A DNA stretch of 9,707 nucleotides, from positions 1 to 9,707 of the forward strand of contig JBPBPY010000116.1 in NCBI GenBank assembly GCA_050954505.1. The letters are read 5' to 3'. Below are positions 1-6,067 of this stretch, in pieces (positions within the stretch are counted from its first letter, which is position 1; each line of letters starts with the position of its first letter). Both the position numbers and the translations under genes were made by a program. Below the pieces are notes generated by a model that was not told the DNA's origin, made no database searches, and saw nothing but the letters and a program-made list of their open reading frames with translations. This stretch comes from JAQGMO01 sp050954505. Its GTDB lineage: Bacteria > Pseudomonadota > Gammaproteobacteria > Burkholderiales > Burkholderiaceae_D.

Positions 1-752
1 ATCAAGATGCGGCCCACCGGTGTCGAACCGGTGAATGACAGGTGGCGCACCAGCGGGCTTGAGCACAGCAGGTTGCCCACTTCGATGGAGCGCTGCGAAT
101 CGGCCGTCAGCACATTGATCACGCCAGCCGGAATGCCGGCCTGCTGCGCCAGGGCGGCCAGCGCCAGCGCCGACAGCGGCGTTTGCTCGGCCGGCTTGAT
201 GACGATGGTGCAGCCGGCTGCCAGGGCAGGCGCGCATTTGCGCGTGATCATCGCAATCGGGAAGTTCCATGGGGTGATCGATGCACACACGCCGATCGGC
301 TGCTTCAGGGTCAGCATGCGTTTGTCGGTCGAAGGCGAGGCCAGCACGTCGCCATTGACGCGCTTGGCTTCTTCGGCAAACCATTCGATGAAGCTGGCGC
401 CATACACCACTTCGCCCTTGGCCTCGGCCAGCGGCTTGCCCTGTTCCGCCGTCATGATGGCAGCCAGGTCGTCGGCATTGGCGATGATCAGGTCGAACCA
501 TTTGCGCATCAGCGCGGCGCGGTCCTTGCCGGTACGCGCAGCCCAGGCAGGAAAGGCTGCATGGGCGGCATCGATGGCGCTCTGCGTTTCGGCCGTGCCC
601 ATGTTGGGCACCGTGGCAATGGTGGCACCATCGGCAGGATTGGAAATATCGAAGGTGGCGGCGGCACCGACCCAGGCGCCATTGATATAAGCCTGGTCAC
701 GCAGCAATGAAGCATCCTTCAGTTTCGGCATTCCTTTTACAGCTTGCAGCAT
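1..752 (-). CDS. gabD: NAD(P)-dependent succinate-semialdehyde dehydrogenase, N-terminal part (3' end beyond window)
   Basis: It oxidises succinate semialdehyde to succinate in the cytoplasm, the last step of GABA degradation. I read 250 residues from the ATG at 752, and the frame stays open to the window edge. Visible aldehyde dehydrogenase features are PWNFP at about residues 161-165 in the cofactor-binding domain, the KPAEQTPLSAL segment at about 186-196 and FTGSTPVGR at about 240-248. AEQGKPLAEAKGE and SFIEWFAEE are close to my memory of E. coli GabD, which favours GabD over a generic family member. The catalytic Glu and Cys lie in the missing half and cannot be checked. The start is supported by GGAG at 759-762, six bases upstream; Met8 has its purine run directly against the codon. 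A 295-base spacer separates it from rlmL, so it probably has its own promoter. Substrate specificity is inferred from similarity. Confidence 0.9.
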   Translation of the reverse strand, partial: MLQAVKGMPKLKDASLLRDQAYINGAWVGAAATFDISNPADGATIATVPNMGTAETQSAIDAAHAAFPAWAARTGKDRAALMRKWFDLIIANADDLAAIMTAEQGKPLAEAKGEVVYGASFIEWFAEEAKRVNGDVLASPSTDKRMLTLKQPIGVCASITPWNFPIAMITRKCAPALAAGCTIVIKPAEQTPLSALALAALAQQAGIPAGVINVLTADSQRSIEVGNLLCSSPLVRHLSFTGSTPVGRIL

Positions 753-757
753 GGTGT

Positions 758-762
758 TCTCC
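758..762 (-). promoter_or_regulatory. Ribosome binding site of gabD
   Basis: The minus strand reads GGAGA ending five bases before the ATG at 752. This is the best Shine-Dalgarno match near the 5' end of the frame and decides the start over the internal Met8. Confidence 0.6.
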
Positions 763-814
763 ACTTTGAATAGGGGGTCAATGGCGGTTCGTCTTGATTG
801 CGAACTCGGTGATG

Positions 815-832
815 CGCCGGTATGGACCGGCG
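815..832 (-). repeat. Perfect stem-loop in the gabD leader
   Basis: CGCCGGT and ACCGGCG form a perfect 7-base stem around a 4-base loop, 63 bases upstream of the gabD ATG. On the minus strand it would fold in the 5' untranslated RNA if transcription starts near the upstream dyad. There is no T run after it, so it is not an intrinsic terminator. A role in mRNA stability or regulator binding is possible but unproven. Confidence 0.45.
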
Positions 833-876
833 GCCAGGGTTGGCATTGCTGCGTTGCGCCGCTGGGCACAAGCGAA

Positions 877-899
877 CGATGAGCATAACGCAATCATCG
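877..899. promoter_or_regulatory. Candidate operator dyad upstream of gabD
   Basis: CGATGA and TCATCG are perfect inverted arms separated by 11 bases, a 23-base dyad of the size bound by dimeric regulators, including LysR-type proteins. It overlaps a weak candidate minus-strand promoter: CCGACA at 906-911 as -35, an 18-base spacer, and TATGCT at 882-887 as -10. No regulator gene lies in the window. Read on the plus strand, the dyad is followed by A and six T residues (901-906) and so resembles a weak terminator, but no plus-strand gene needs one. The assignment is tentative. Confidence 0.3.
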
Positions 900-1047
900 A
901 TTTTTTGTCGGCCGGCCCGCAAGGCCGGAAGCACGCGTCATGCAAACCCTTCAAGCAAGCAGGATGGGCAAATTGCAGCACACGCCTGCCCTTCGAACTT
1001 TGCAGCCACGCAGCCGGTGCTGCGCGAGAGTTTGCAATGCCCGCCGG

Positions 1048-2268
1048 TCAGGCGCCGTCAGATATTTTTGCTGCCGCCGGCTTGGCTTCTTCGCGGCGGT
1101 TGTAGCCCGCCACCATGTCGAAGCGGAACAGCCGGCATTCGATGGCGCCGTTGAAGAACGGCATCTTGCGCGCTTCCTTCAGGCGCAGCAGTTTCGGCAA
1201 GCCCAGGTCAGCGGTAAACAGGAACACCTTCCAGCCGGCGAAACGCTGCTTCAAGGTCGTGCCGAAAGCGCTGAAGAAGCCGCTGGCCAATTCATCGGTC
1301 TCCAGCGTGGCATCGCCACGCACGCCAATGCGTTCGCCATACGGCGGGTTGGTGACGATCAAGCCTTCGGCCGCAGGCGCCTTGATTTCCTGCGCTTCGA
1401 TCTGCTTGAGCGGCACCTCGAAACAGATGCCGGCCTTGTTCAGATTGTTGCGGGTCATGACAATCGCATCGCCGGAAATATCGCTGCCGAAAATGGTCGG
1501 CTCGGCCGGCAGTTCGCGCGGCTTGACCCCATCCTTGATGGCTTGCCAGGCTTCGCGCTTGAAGCCGGCAAATTTCTCGAAAGCGAAATCGCGGTGTCCA
1601 CCGGGTGGAATGCCGGCCAGCATTTGCGCTGCTTCGGCCAGGATGGTGCCCGAGCCGCACATGGGGTCGAACAGCACCATGCCCGGCTTCCAGCCTGCCA
1701 CGCGCAACAGGCCGGCGGCGAGGTTTTCGCGCAGCGGCGCGTCGCCGGTTTCCATACGCCAGCCGCGCTTGAACAAGGCCTCGCCGGAGGTGTCCAGATA
1801 CAGCGTGAAATGGCGCGCATCGAGAAAACCGACAATGCGCATGTCGGGCGTTTTGGTATCGACCGAAGGACGGCGGTCATAAATGTCGCGGAAGCGGTCG
1901 CAAATTGCATCCTTGATCTTCAGCGTGGTGAATTCCAGGCTGCGCAAGGGCGACTTGATTGCCGTGACATCGATGCGGATGGTATGGTCGACTTCGAACC
2001 AGTCTTCCCATGACTGTGCCAGCGCCAGGTCATAGATATCGTTTTCATTGGCGTAGCTCGAATGCGCCATGCGCAGCAGCACGCGCGAGGCGATGCGCGA
2101 ATGCAGGTTGATGCGCCAGGCATCTTCGAGGTCGCCCGAACAGTGCACGCCGCCGGGCACCTGGTTGTGCACCTTGATCTTGGTGCCAAGCCGGGCAATT
2201 TCATCGAGCTCTTCGGCCAGCGCCGCTTCCAGGCCGCGCGGGCATGGGCAGAAATAGGAATATGACAT
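1048..2268 (-). CDS. rlmL: THUMP-domain class I SAM-dependent RNA methyltransferase, RlmL type (23S rRNA guanine-N2)
   Basis: This 406-residue protein matches the N-terminal (RlmL) half of E. coli RlmKL, which makes m2G2445 in 23S rRNA. The start resembles RlmL (PRGLEAALAEEL, about residues 10-21). A THUMP domain follows at about 45-160, then a Rossmann methyltransferase domain with the SAM-binding segment DPMCGSGT at 201-208 and the catalytic NPPYGER at 307-313. The RlmK half is absent, so this is the stand-alone form found in many bacteria outside the gammaproteobacteria. The last 20 residues are an Ala/Lys/Glu-rich tail. The ATG at 2268 has AAAGGG at 2277-2282, eight bases away. It follows hemJ after 84 bases on the same strand and may be co-transcribed. 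The family is firm; the exact guanosine modified is inferred from the E. coli protein. Confidence 0.85.
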   Translation of the reverse strand: MSYSYFCPCPRGLEAALAEELDEIARLGTKIKVHNQVPGGVHCSGDLEDAWRINLHSRIASRVLLRMAHSSYANENDIYDLALAQSWEDWFEVDHTIRIDVTAIKSPLRSLEFTTLKIKDAICDRFRDIYDRRPSVDTKTPDMRIVGFLDARHFTLYLDTSGEALFKRGWRMETGDAPLRENLAAGLLRVAGWKPGMVLFDPMCGSGTILAEAAQMLAGIPPGGHRDFAFEKFAGFKREAWQAIKDGVKPRELPAEPTIFGSDISGDAIVMTRNNLNKAGICFEVPLKQIEAQEIKAPAAEGLIVTNPPYGERIGVRGDATLETDELASGFFSAFGTTLKQRFAGWKVFLFTADLGLPKLLRLKEARKMPFFNGAIECRLFRFDMVAGYNRREEAKPAAAKISDGA

Positions 2269-2301
2269 TGGGGGAACCCTTTATCCGTGGTAAACAACAA
2301 T

Positions 2302-2318
2302 CCCGGGCCGGCCCCGGG
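2302..2318 (-). terminator. Possible weak terminator or processing hairpin after hemJ
   Basis: CCCGGG is repeated as a self-complementary pair around the 5-base spacer CCGGC. On the minus strand it lies about 34 bases after the hemJ stop and is followed by ATTGTTGTTT, which is T-rich but interrupted. It could reduce read-through into rlmL. The broken T run makes it a weak candidate. Confidence 0.3.
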
Positions 2319-2352
2319 CGGCCTTGATGCAGTCGGTCGTGCGGGCAAGCGC

Positions 2353-2781
2353 TTAAAAAGGTTTGACCACCACCAGGATCACGATGGCCAGCAAGCCCAG
2401 CACCGGCACTTCATTAAACCAGCGAAACCAGCGGTGGCTGCGCGTGCTGCGCCCGGTTTCGAATTTTTTCAGCAGCGCGCCGCAGGCATGGTGGTAGCCG
2501 ATCATCAGCACCACCACCAGCAGCTTGGCATGCAGCCAGCCGTTGCCCGGTCCGCGGCCGATGCCGTAATACAGCCACAGCACCAGGCCCAGCGCCAGCG
2601 CCGGGAGTGCCAGGATCGACATGAAACGGTACAGCTTGCGCGCCATCAGCAGCAGCCGTGCCGTGGCCACCTGCTCGGTCTCCATGGCCAGGTTGACGAA
2701 GATGCGTGGCAGATAAAACAGCCCGGCAAACCAGCTGGCGATGAAAACGATGTGCAGCGCTTTGACCCACAGCATGCTCAT
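2353..2781 (-). CDS. hemJ: Protoporphyrinogen IX oxidase HemJ (CopD-like membrane protein)
   Basis: HemJ oxidises protoporphyrinogen IX to protoporphyrin IX, the penultimate step of haem synthesis, at the inner membrane. It replaces HemG or HemY in many proteobacteria. The 142-residue length is normal. The N-terminal signature is visible: LWVKALHIVFIASWFAGLFYLPR at about residues 4-26, with the family's conserved His at residue 10. About four hydrophobic segments can be seen, near 5-25, 53-73, 83-103 and 122-140. The ATG overlaps the proA stop as ATGA (2778-2781), and GAGG at 2789-2792 lies seven bases upstream inside the proA coding end, so its translation is probably coupled to proA. The enzymatic role comes from the family; I see no damage to the frame. 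Confidence 0.88.
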   Translation of the reverse strand: MSMLWVKALHIVFIASWFAGLFYLPRIFVNLAMETEQVATARLLLMARKLYRFMSILALPALALGLVLWLYYGIGRGPGNGWLHAKLLVVVLMIGYHHACGALLKKFETGRSTRSHRWFRWFNEVPVLGLLAIVILVVVKPF

Positions 2782-4211
2782 GAGCGCACCTCGCCGTGGC
2801 CGAAGACGATGTACTTCAGCGACGTCAGGCCTTCCAGGCCCACCGGACCACGCGCATGCAGCTTGTCGTTCGAGATGCCGATCTCTGCACCAAGCCCGTA
2901 TTCATAGCCATCGGCAAAGCGCGTCGAGGCATTCACCATCACCGAGGCGGAATCGACTTCGCGCAAAAAGCGCAGGGTGCGCGAATAGTCTTCGGTGACG
3001 ATGGCATCGGTATGTTTCGATGAATAGTCGTTGATGTGCTCGATCGCTTCGTCGATGCCCTCGACCAGTTTCACGGCCAGCACCGGCGCCAGGTATTCGG
3101 TCGACCAGTCTTCTTCGGTGGCGGCCTTGCGCAATGGATAGTCGGACAGGATCTCGCCTGCTTCCACATCGGTGCGCAGCTCGACCTGTTCGCCCAGGTA
3201 CAGCCTGGCCAGCGCCGGCAGGACCTGCGGCGCAATGGCGCGCGCCACCAGCAGCGTCTCCATGGTGTTACAGGTGCCATAGCGATGGCATTTGGCATTG
3301 AACGCAATGCGCAGCGCCTTGTCGAGATCGGCCTTGTCGTCGATGTAGACATGGCAGATGCCGTCGAGATGCTTGATCATCGGCACCCGCGACTCTTTCA
3401 TCAGCCGTTCGATCAAGCCCTTGACGCCGCGCGGCACGATGACGTCGACATATTCCGGCATGGTGATCAGGGCGCCGACTGCCGCACGGTCGGTGGTGGC
3501 GAGGATCTGCACGGCATCGGCAGGCAGGCCGGCACCAGCCAGGCCTTCCTTGACCAGGCTGGCAAGCGCCTGGTTGCAATGAAACGCTTCGGAACCACCG
3601 CGCAGGATGGTGGCATTGCCACTTTTGATACATAGCCCGGCCGCATCGATGGTGACATTCGGCCGCGCTTCGTAGATGATGCCGATCACGCCCAGCGGCA
3701 CGCGCATCTGTCCAACCTGGATGCCGCTGGGACGGGTCTTCATGTTGGAGATTTCGCCGATCGGGTCGGCCAGGTTGGCCACCTGTTCCAGGCCATCGGC
3801 CATGGTGACGATGGTCTTGTCCGACAGCGCCAGGCGGTCGAGCATGGCCGGCGCCAGCCCGGCTGCGCGGGCGCTGTCCAGGTCCTGCTGGTTGGCCGCG
3901 CGCAGGACGGCGGCGTCGCGGCGAATTGCGGCGGCAATCAGCAGCAGCGCCTGGTTGCGTGCCGCGGTGGAGGCGCGCGCCATGGCGCGCGAGGCACGGC
4001 GCGCGCGCTTGCCGACCTGCTCCATGTAGCCGGCGATATCGCCATCGGCCTGGCCGGCGAGGATTGCGGTATTGCCGCCGGCGTGGTCACGTTGTGCGGC
4101 CGTCCCGCCGCCAGGCTGGTCAACACTGGCGGCAATTGCGCCATCGGCCTGGTTCCTGTCTGCGGCGATATCGCCAGCCTGGCTGCCGACTTGCTTGTCT
4201 GGTGCATTCAT
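2778..4211 (-). CDS. proA: Gamma-glutamyl phosphate reductase with an N-terminal repeat extension
   Basis: ProA reduces gamma-glutamyl phosphate with NADPH to glutamate 5-semialdehyde, the second step of proline synthesis in the cytoplasm. From the ATG at 4211 the protein has 477 residues against about 417 in E. coli. The normal domain starts near residue 60 (IAGYMEQVGKRAR). VPLGVIGIIYEARPNVT lies at 171-187, and the catalytic Cys is Cys314 in GTCNTMETLLV; the C-terminal LHARGPVGLEGLTS is intact. The extra 60 residues consist largely of five degenerate 11-residue repeats. The start is supported by GGAAG at 4218-4222, six bases upstream. Met63 (4023-4025) would give a normal-length protein but lacks a Shine-Dalgarno sequence. 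An in-frame ATG at 4283 is also open but less well supported. It follows holA by 82 bases and overlaps hemJ by four. The identity of the enzyme is firm; whether the extension is translated is inferred. Confidence 0.93.
   Translation of the reverse strand: MNAPDKQVGSQAGDIAADRNQADGAIAASVDQPGGGTAAQRDHAGGNTAILAGQADGDIAGYMEQVGKRARRASRAMARASTAARNQALLLIAAAIRRDAAVLRAANQQDLDSARAAGLAPAMLDRLALSDKTIVTMADGLEQVANLADPIGEISNMKTRPSGIQVGQMRVPLGVIGIIYEARPNVTIDAAGLCIKSGNATILRGGSEAFHCNQALASLVKEGLAGAGLPADAVQILATTDRAAVGALITMPEYVDVIVPRGVKGLIERLMKESRVPMIKHLDGICHVYIDDKADLDKALRIAFNAKCHRYGTCNTMETLLVARAIAPQVLPALARLYLGEQVELRTDVEAGEILSDYPLRKAATEEDWSTEYLAPVLAVKLVEGIDEAIEHINDYSSKHTDAIVTEDYSRTLRFLREVDSASVMVNASTRFADGYEYGLGAEIGISNDKLHARGPVGLEGLTSLKYIVFGHGEVRS
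4020..4181 (-). repeat. Five degenerate 33-base tandem repeats at the 5' end of proA
   Basis: Codons 11-64 of proA split into five units: QAGDIAADRN (10 residues), QADGAIAASVD, QPGGGTAAQRD, HAGGNTAILAG and QADGDIAGYME (11 each). A loose consensus is Q-A-D/G-G-x-I/T-A-x-x-x-D. The DNA is repeated as well: the 14-base block starting at 4031 recurs exactly at 4163, and the units at 4020-4052 and 4119-4151 agree at 23 of 33 positions by my hand count. The first unit lacks one codon. The last unit overlaps the canonical ProA start, which suggests that the array grew by duplicating the gene's own 5' end. Confidence 0.8.
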
Positions 4212-4217
4212 GATGTT

Positions 4218-4222
4218 CTTCC
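4218..4222 (-). promoter_or_regulatory. Ribosome binding site that sets the proA start
   Basis: The minus strand reads GGAAG six bases before the ATG at 4211. The alternative starts at 4283 and 4025 have no comparable site, so the repeat extension is probably part of the protein. Confidence 0.55.
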
Positions 4223-4260
4223 GTTGTTTCCGTTTGATTCCCTGCCTGCCGTCGGAGATG

Positions 4261-4287
4261 GCCACGACTGCCACGACTGCCACGATG
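4261..4287. repeat. Three 9-base direct repeats between holA and proA
   Basis: GCCACGACT occurs twice in perfect tandem (4261-4278) and a third time as GCCACGATG (4279-4287). The array lies in the 82-base holA-proA spacer, upstream of the proA ribosome binding site. If translation began at the ATG at 4283 it would encode an AVV-type repeat. Confidence 0.6.
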
Positions 4288-4293
4288 GCTTCT

Positions 4294-5313
4294 TCAGCGC
4301 CCGCGCGCCACTTTCAAACCCAACTGCAGCAAGGCATCCCAGGCATCGCCCGTAAAAGCCCGGGCGCGCAAGCCCTTGACCATCTTGTCGATTTGCGCGG
4401 CTTCCTGCAAGGCGCTGCGCAAGGTGGCCAGCGACAAGCGCTGCAGGGCAGGGCCCATGAGCCGCTCGCGCGGTCCCCAGACGCGGTATTCCTTGAGCAG
4501 CACCGGCAGCGGCCGCCCGCCCGCCACCCCGGCCTGCAGCTTGAGCAGCATGCGCACTTCTTCGGCCACCGCCCACAGCACCAGCGGCAGCGCTTCGCCT
4601 TCGCCCTGCAAGCCTTCCATCATGCGCACCAGGCGGGCAGTGTCACCGGCCAGCATGGCTTCGTTGAGCTTGAAGACATCATAGCGGGCAACGTTCATCA
4701 CCGCTTCGTGGATCTGTTCATGGCTCAGCCGTCCTTCCGGATACAGCAAGCCCAGCTTCTGGATTTCCTGGTGCGCGGCCAGCAGGTTGCCTTCCACCCG
4801 CTCGGTCATGAATTCCAGCGCAGTGCGCTCGGCACTCTGGCGCTGCGCTGCCAGCCGCACACCGATCCAGTTGGGCAACTGGGCGCGTTCGATGGCAGGA
4901 ATGTCGAGATATACGCCAGCCTGCTGCAGCGTGGCGACCCAGGCAGTCTTGGCTGTGGCCCAGTCCAGCTTTGGCAGCGTGATCAGAGTGACATTGTCAG
5001 GCGACAGGCTGGCGGCATAGGTTTGCAGTGCCTGGCCGCCTTCCTTGCCCGGCTTGCCGGTGGGCATGCGCAGCTCGATCAGCTTCTTGTCGCCAAACAG
5101 CGATTGCGACTGGTTCGCTGCCAGCAGCTCGCCCCATTTGAAACTGCGGTCCACGGTCAGCACATCGCGTTCGGTGTAGCCTTGGGCACGCGCTGTCTTG
5201 CGGATCTTGTCGGCCGCTTCCAGCGCCAGCAGATGTTCGTCGCTGCTGATGACATACAGCTGTCCCAAAGGCTTGGTCAGGTGAGTGTCGAGCGAGTCGA
5301 AGCGCAGTTGCAT
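4294..5313 (-). CDS. holA: DNA polymerase III delta subunit
   Basis: HolA is the wrench subunit of the clamp loader: it opens the beta sliding clamp and works with delta-prime and tau/gamma at the replication fork. The 339 residues match the usual length of about 340. The N-terminal LYVISSDEHLLALEAADKIRK (about residues 19-39) is the family's opening strand and helix, followed by the AAA+-like domain without a nucleotide-binding P-loop, as is normal for delta. LEFMTERVEGNLLAAHQEIQKL at about 166-187 is the characteristic second conserved block. The C-terminal helical collar region (about 210-339) is intact. The ATG at 5313 lies 13 bases after the lptE stop; an AGGA overlapping that stop codon (TAGGA) is a plausible, rather distant ribosome binding site. 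Position between lptE and proA fits the betaproteobacterial gene order. Confidence 0.92.
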   Translation of the reverse strand: MQLRFDSLDTHLTKPLGQLYVISSDEHLLALEAADKIRKTARAQGYTERDVLTVDRSFKWGELLAANQSQSLFGDKKLIELRMPTGKPGKEGGQALQTYAASLSPDNVTLITLPKLDWATAKTAWVATLQQAGVYLDIPAIERAQLPNWIGVRLAAQRQSAERTALEFMTERVEGNLLAAHQEIQKLGLLYPEGRLSHEQIHEAVMNVARYDVFKLNEAMLAGDTARLVRMMEGLQGEGEALPLVLWAVAEEVRMLLKLQAGVAGGRPLPVLLKEYRVWGPRERLMGPALQRLSLATLRSALQEAAQIDKMVKGLRARAFTGDAWDALLQLGLKVARGR

Positions 5314-5326
5314 GGCCGTCGCGTTC

Positions 5327-5845
5327 CTACCTGGCTGGCGCCGATTTGATGACCGCCAGGCGGCGCAGAATCTGCTGCACCATGTCCGACTGCATCTCGC
5401 GGTACAGCGTGGCTTCTTCCGATTCCTTGGCCAGCACCAGGCTTTCGTCGTAGCTCATGGTCCGGCGCAGCGTGATCGGCGTTGGCGCCAGCAGGATGTT
5501 GCCGGCATTGTCGCGGACCTGGAATGTCAGACGCGAAAACAGCGTGTATTCCCGCACGCGGCCCTGGCTGTTCAGGGTCAGCACCTGCTTGTCGCGGCTG
5601 TTGGACAGGATATCGAGCTTGACCTCGGCTGCTTTTTCATCGTCGATGACATCGGTGCCGCCGGCGCCTTCGATATTGCGGCGCAATTCGATGCCCAGTG
5701 AAGCAGAACCGGCGACATTGATGAACATGGTCTTGAACGGCAGCATGGCGCTGCCATTTGCACCGCGTACATGGAAACCGCAGGCCGACACGGCCAGGGT
5801 TGCGGCTGCTGCACACATCAGGATAAGGCGGCGATTCTTGACCAT
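5327..5845 (-). CDS. lptE: LPS-assembly lipoprotein LptE
   Basis: LptE is an outer-membrane lipoprotein that plugs the LptD barrel and helps insert lipopolysaccharide into the outer leaflet. I chose the ATG at 5845 (172 residues) because GGAA lies five bases upstream. The in-frame ATG at 5860 (177 residues) has no ribosome binding site, but it cannot be excluded. The signal peptide is clear: MVKNRR, a hydrophobic stretch, then the lipobox VSAC with the lipidated Cys at residue 22, followed by GFHVRG as in LptE/RlpB proteins. The mature part of about 150 residues ends with LREMQSD-like helix residues (TLYREMQSDMVQQILRRL, about 146-163) typical of the family. It sits between leuS and holA, the common position of lptE. 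No damage is seen. Confidence 0.9.
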   Translation of the reverse strand: MVKNRRLILMCAAAATLAVSACGFHVRGANGSAMLPFKTMFINVAGSASLGIELRRNIEGAGGTDVIDDEKAAEVKLDILSNSRDKQVLTLNSQGRVREYTLFSRLTFQVRDNAGNILLAPTPITLRRTMSYDESLVLAKESEEATLYREMQSDMVQQILRRLAVIKSAPAR

Positions 5846-5959
5846 CGGTATTCCATTCATGATTCAGTTACAGGGCAGGCACCGGGGCGCTGCGAGGGAC
5901 TGCAGTTCTGCGTACCATTGACCATCAGCTTGCCGCCGAAGCGCCATCGCTGCACAGCA

Positions 5960-5973
5960 CGAGCGATCGCTCG
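5960..5973. repeat. 14-base perfect palindrome
   Basis: CGAGCGATCGCTCG is fully self-complementary and contains GCGATCGC. It lies in the leuS-lptE spacer, where no protein-coding constraint is evident. It could be a protein-binding site or chance in GC-rich DNA. Confidence 0.4.
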
Positions 5974-5994
5974 AACCTGGTGTTGCCGCCCGCG

Positions 5995-6012
5995 CCCGGG
6001 AACCAACCCGGG
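5995..6012 (-). repeat. GC-rich hairpin in the leuS-lptE spacer
   Basis: CCCGGG is repeated around AACCAA, giving a 6-base stem with a 6-base loop. On the minus strand it is followed by CGCGGGCGG, with no T run, so it is not a standard intrinsic terminator. It may slow decay or processing between leuS and lptE. Confidence 0.4.
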
Positions 6013-6067
6013 CCGGCCAGCGCCACCAGACTGTCCTCGATCGCTGCGCTTGCCGCTTTGCTGGCTT

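Larger units (their letters stand above)
753..1047. other. Intergenic leader between rlmL and gabD
   Basis: This 295-base stretch holds no convincing gene on either strand. Short open frames here run on antisense into rlmL and have no recognisable product. It contains three inverted repeats: 815-832 (7-base stem, 4-base loop), 877-899 (6-base arms, 11-base spacer) and 912-928 (6-base arms, 5-base loop). I find no hairpin followed by a T run in the minus direction, so no intrinsic terminator for rlmL is evident. The dyads probably belong to gabD control, but this is inference from position. Confidence 0.5.
5846..6067 (-). other. leuS-lptE spacer with coding-like remnants
   Basis: There are 222 bases between the leuS stop and the chosen lptE start (207 to the alternative start), more than I would expect in this cluster. 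One minus frame reads on from near the leuS end as an Ala-rich stretch, then GPGWFPGAGGNTRFERSLVL, to a stop at 5925-5927. A second frame carries FGGKLMVNGTQNC and ends at 5857. Joining them near 5930-5945 would need a frameshift. None has a start with a ribosome binding site, and I do not recognise a product. The spacer also holds the 14-base palindrome at 5960-5973 and a hairpin at 5995-6012. It could be a decayed small gene or plain untranslated sequence. Confidence 0.3.

Noticed and set aside
901..928. Intrinsic terminator formed by the hairpin at 912-928 next to a T run
   Set aside because: The T run lies before the hairpin on the plus strand and becomes an A run after it on the minus strand, so it fits neither direction.
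940..2013. Plus-strand open frame of 357 codons opposite rlmL
   Set aside because: rlmL on the minus strand has clear methyltransferase motifs; this frame has none.
4072..5349. Plus-strand open frame of 425 codons opposite proA and holA
   Set aside because: It spans two well-recognised minus-strand genes and the spacer between them, with no known protein similarity that I can see.
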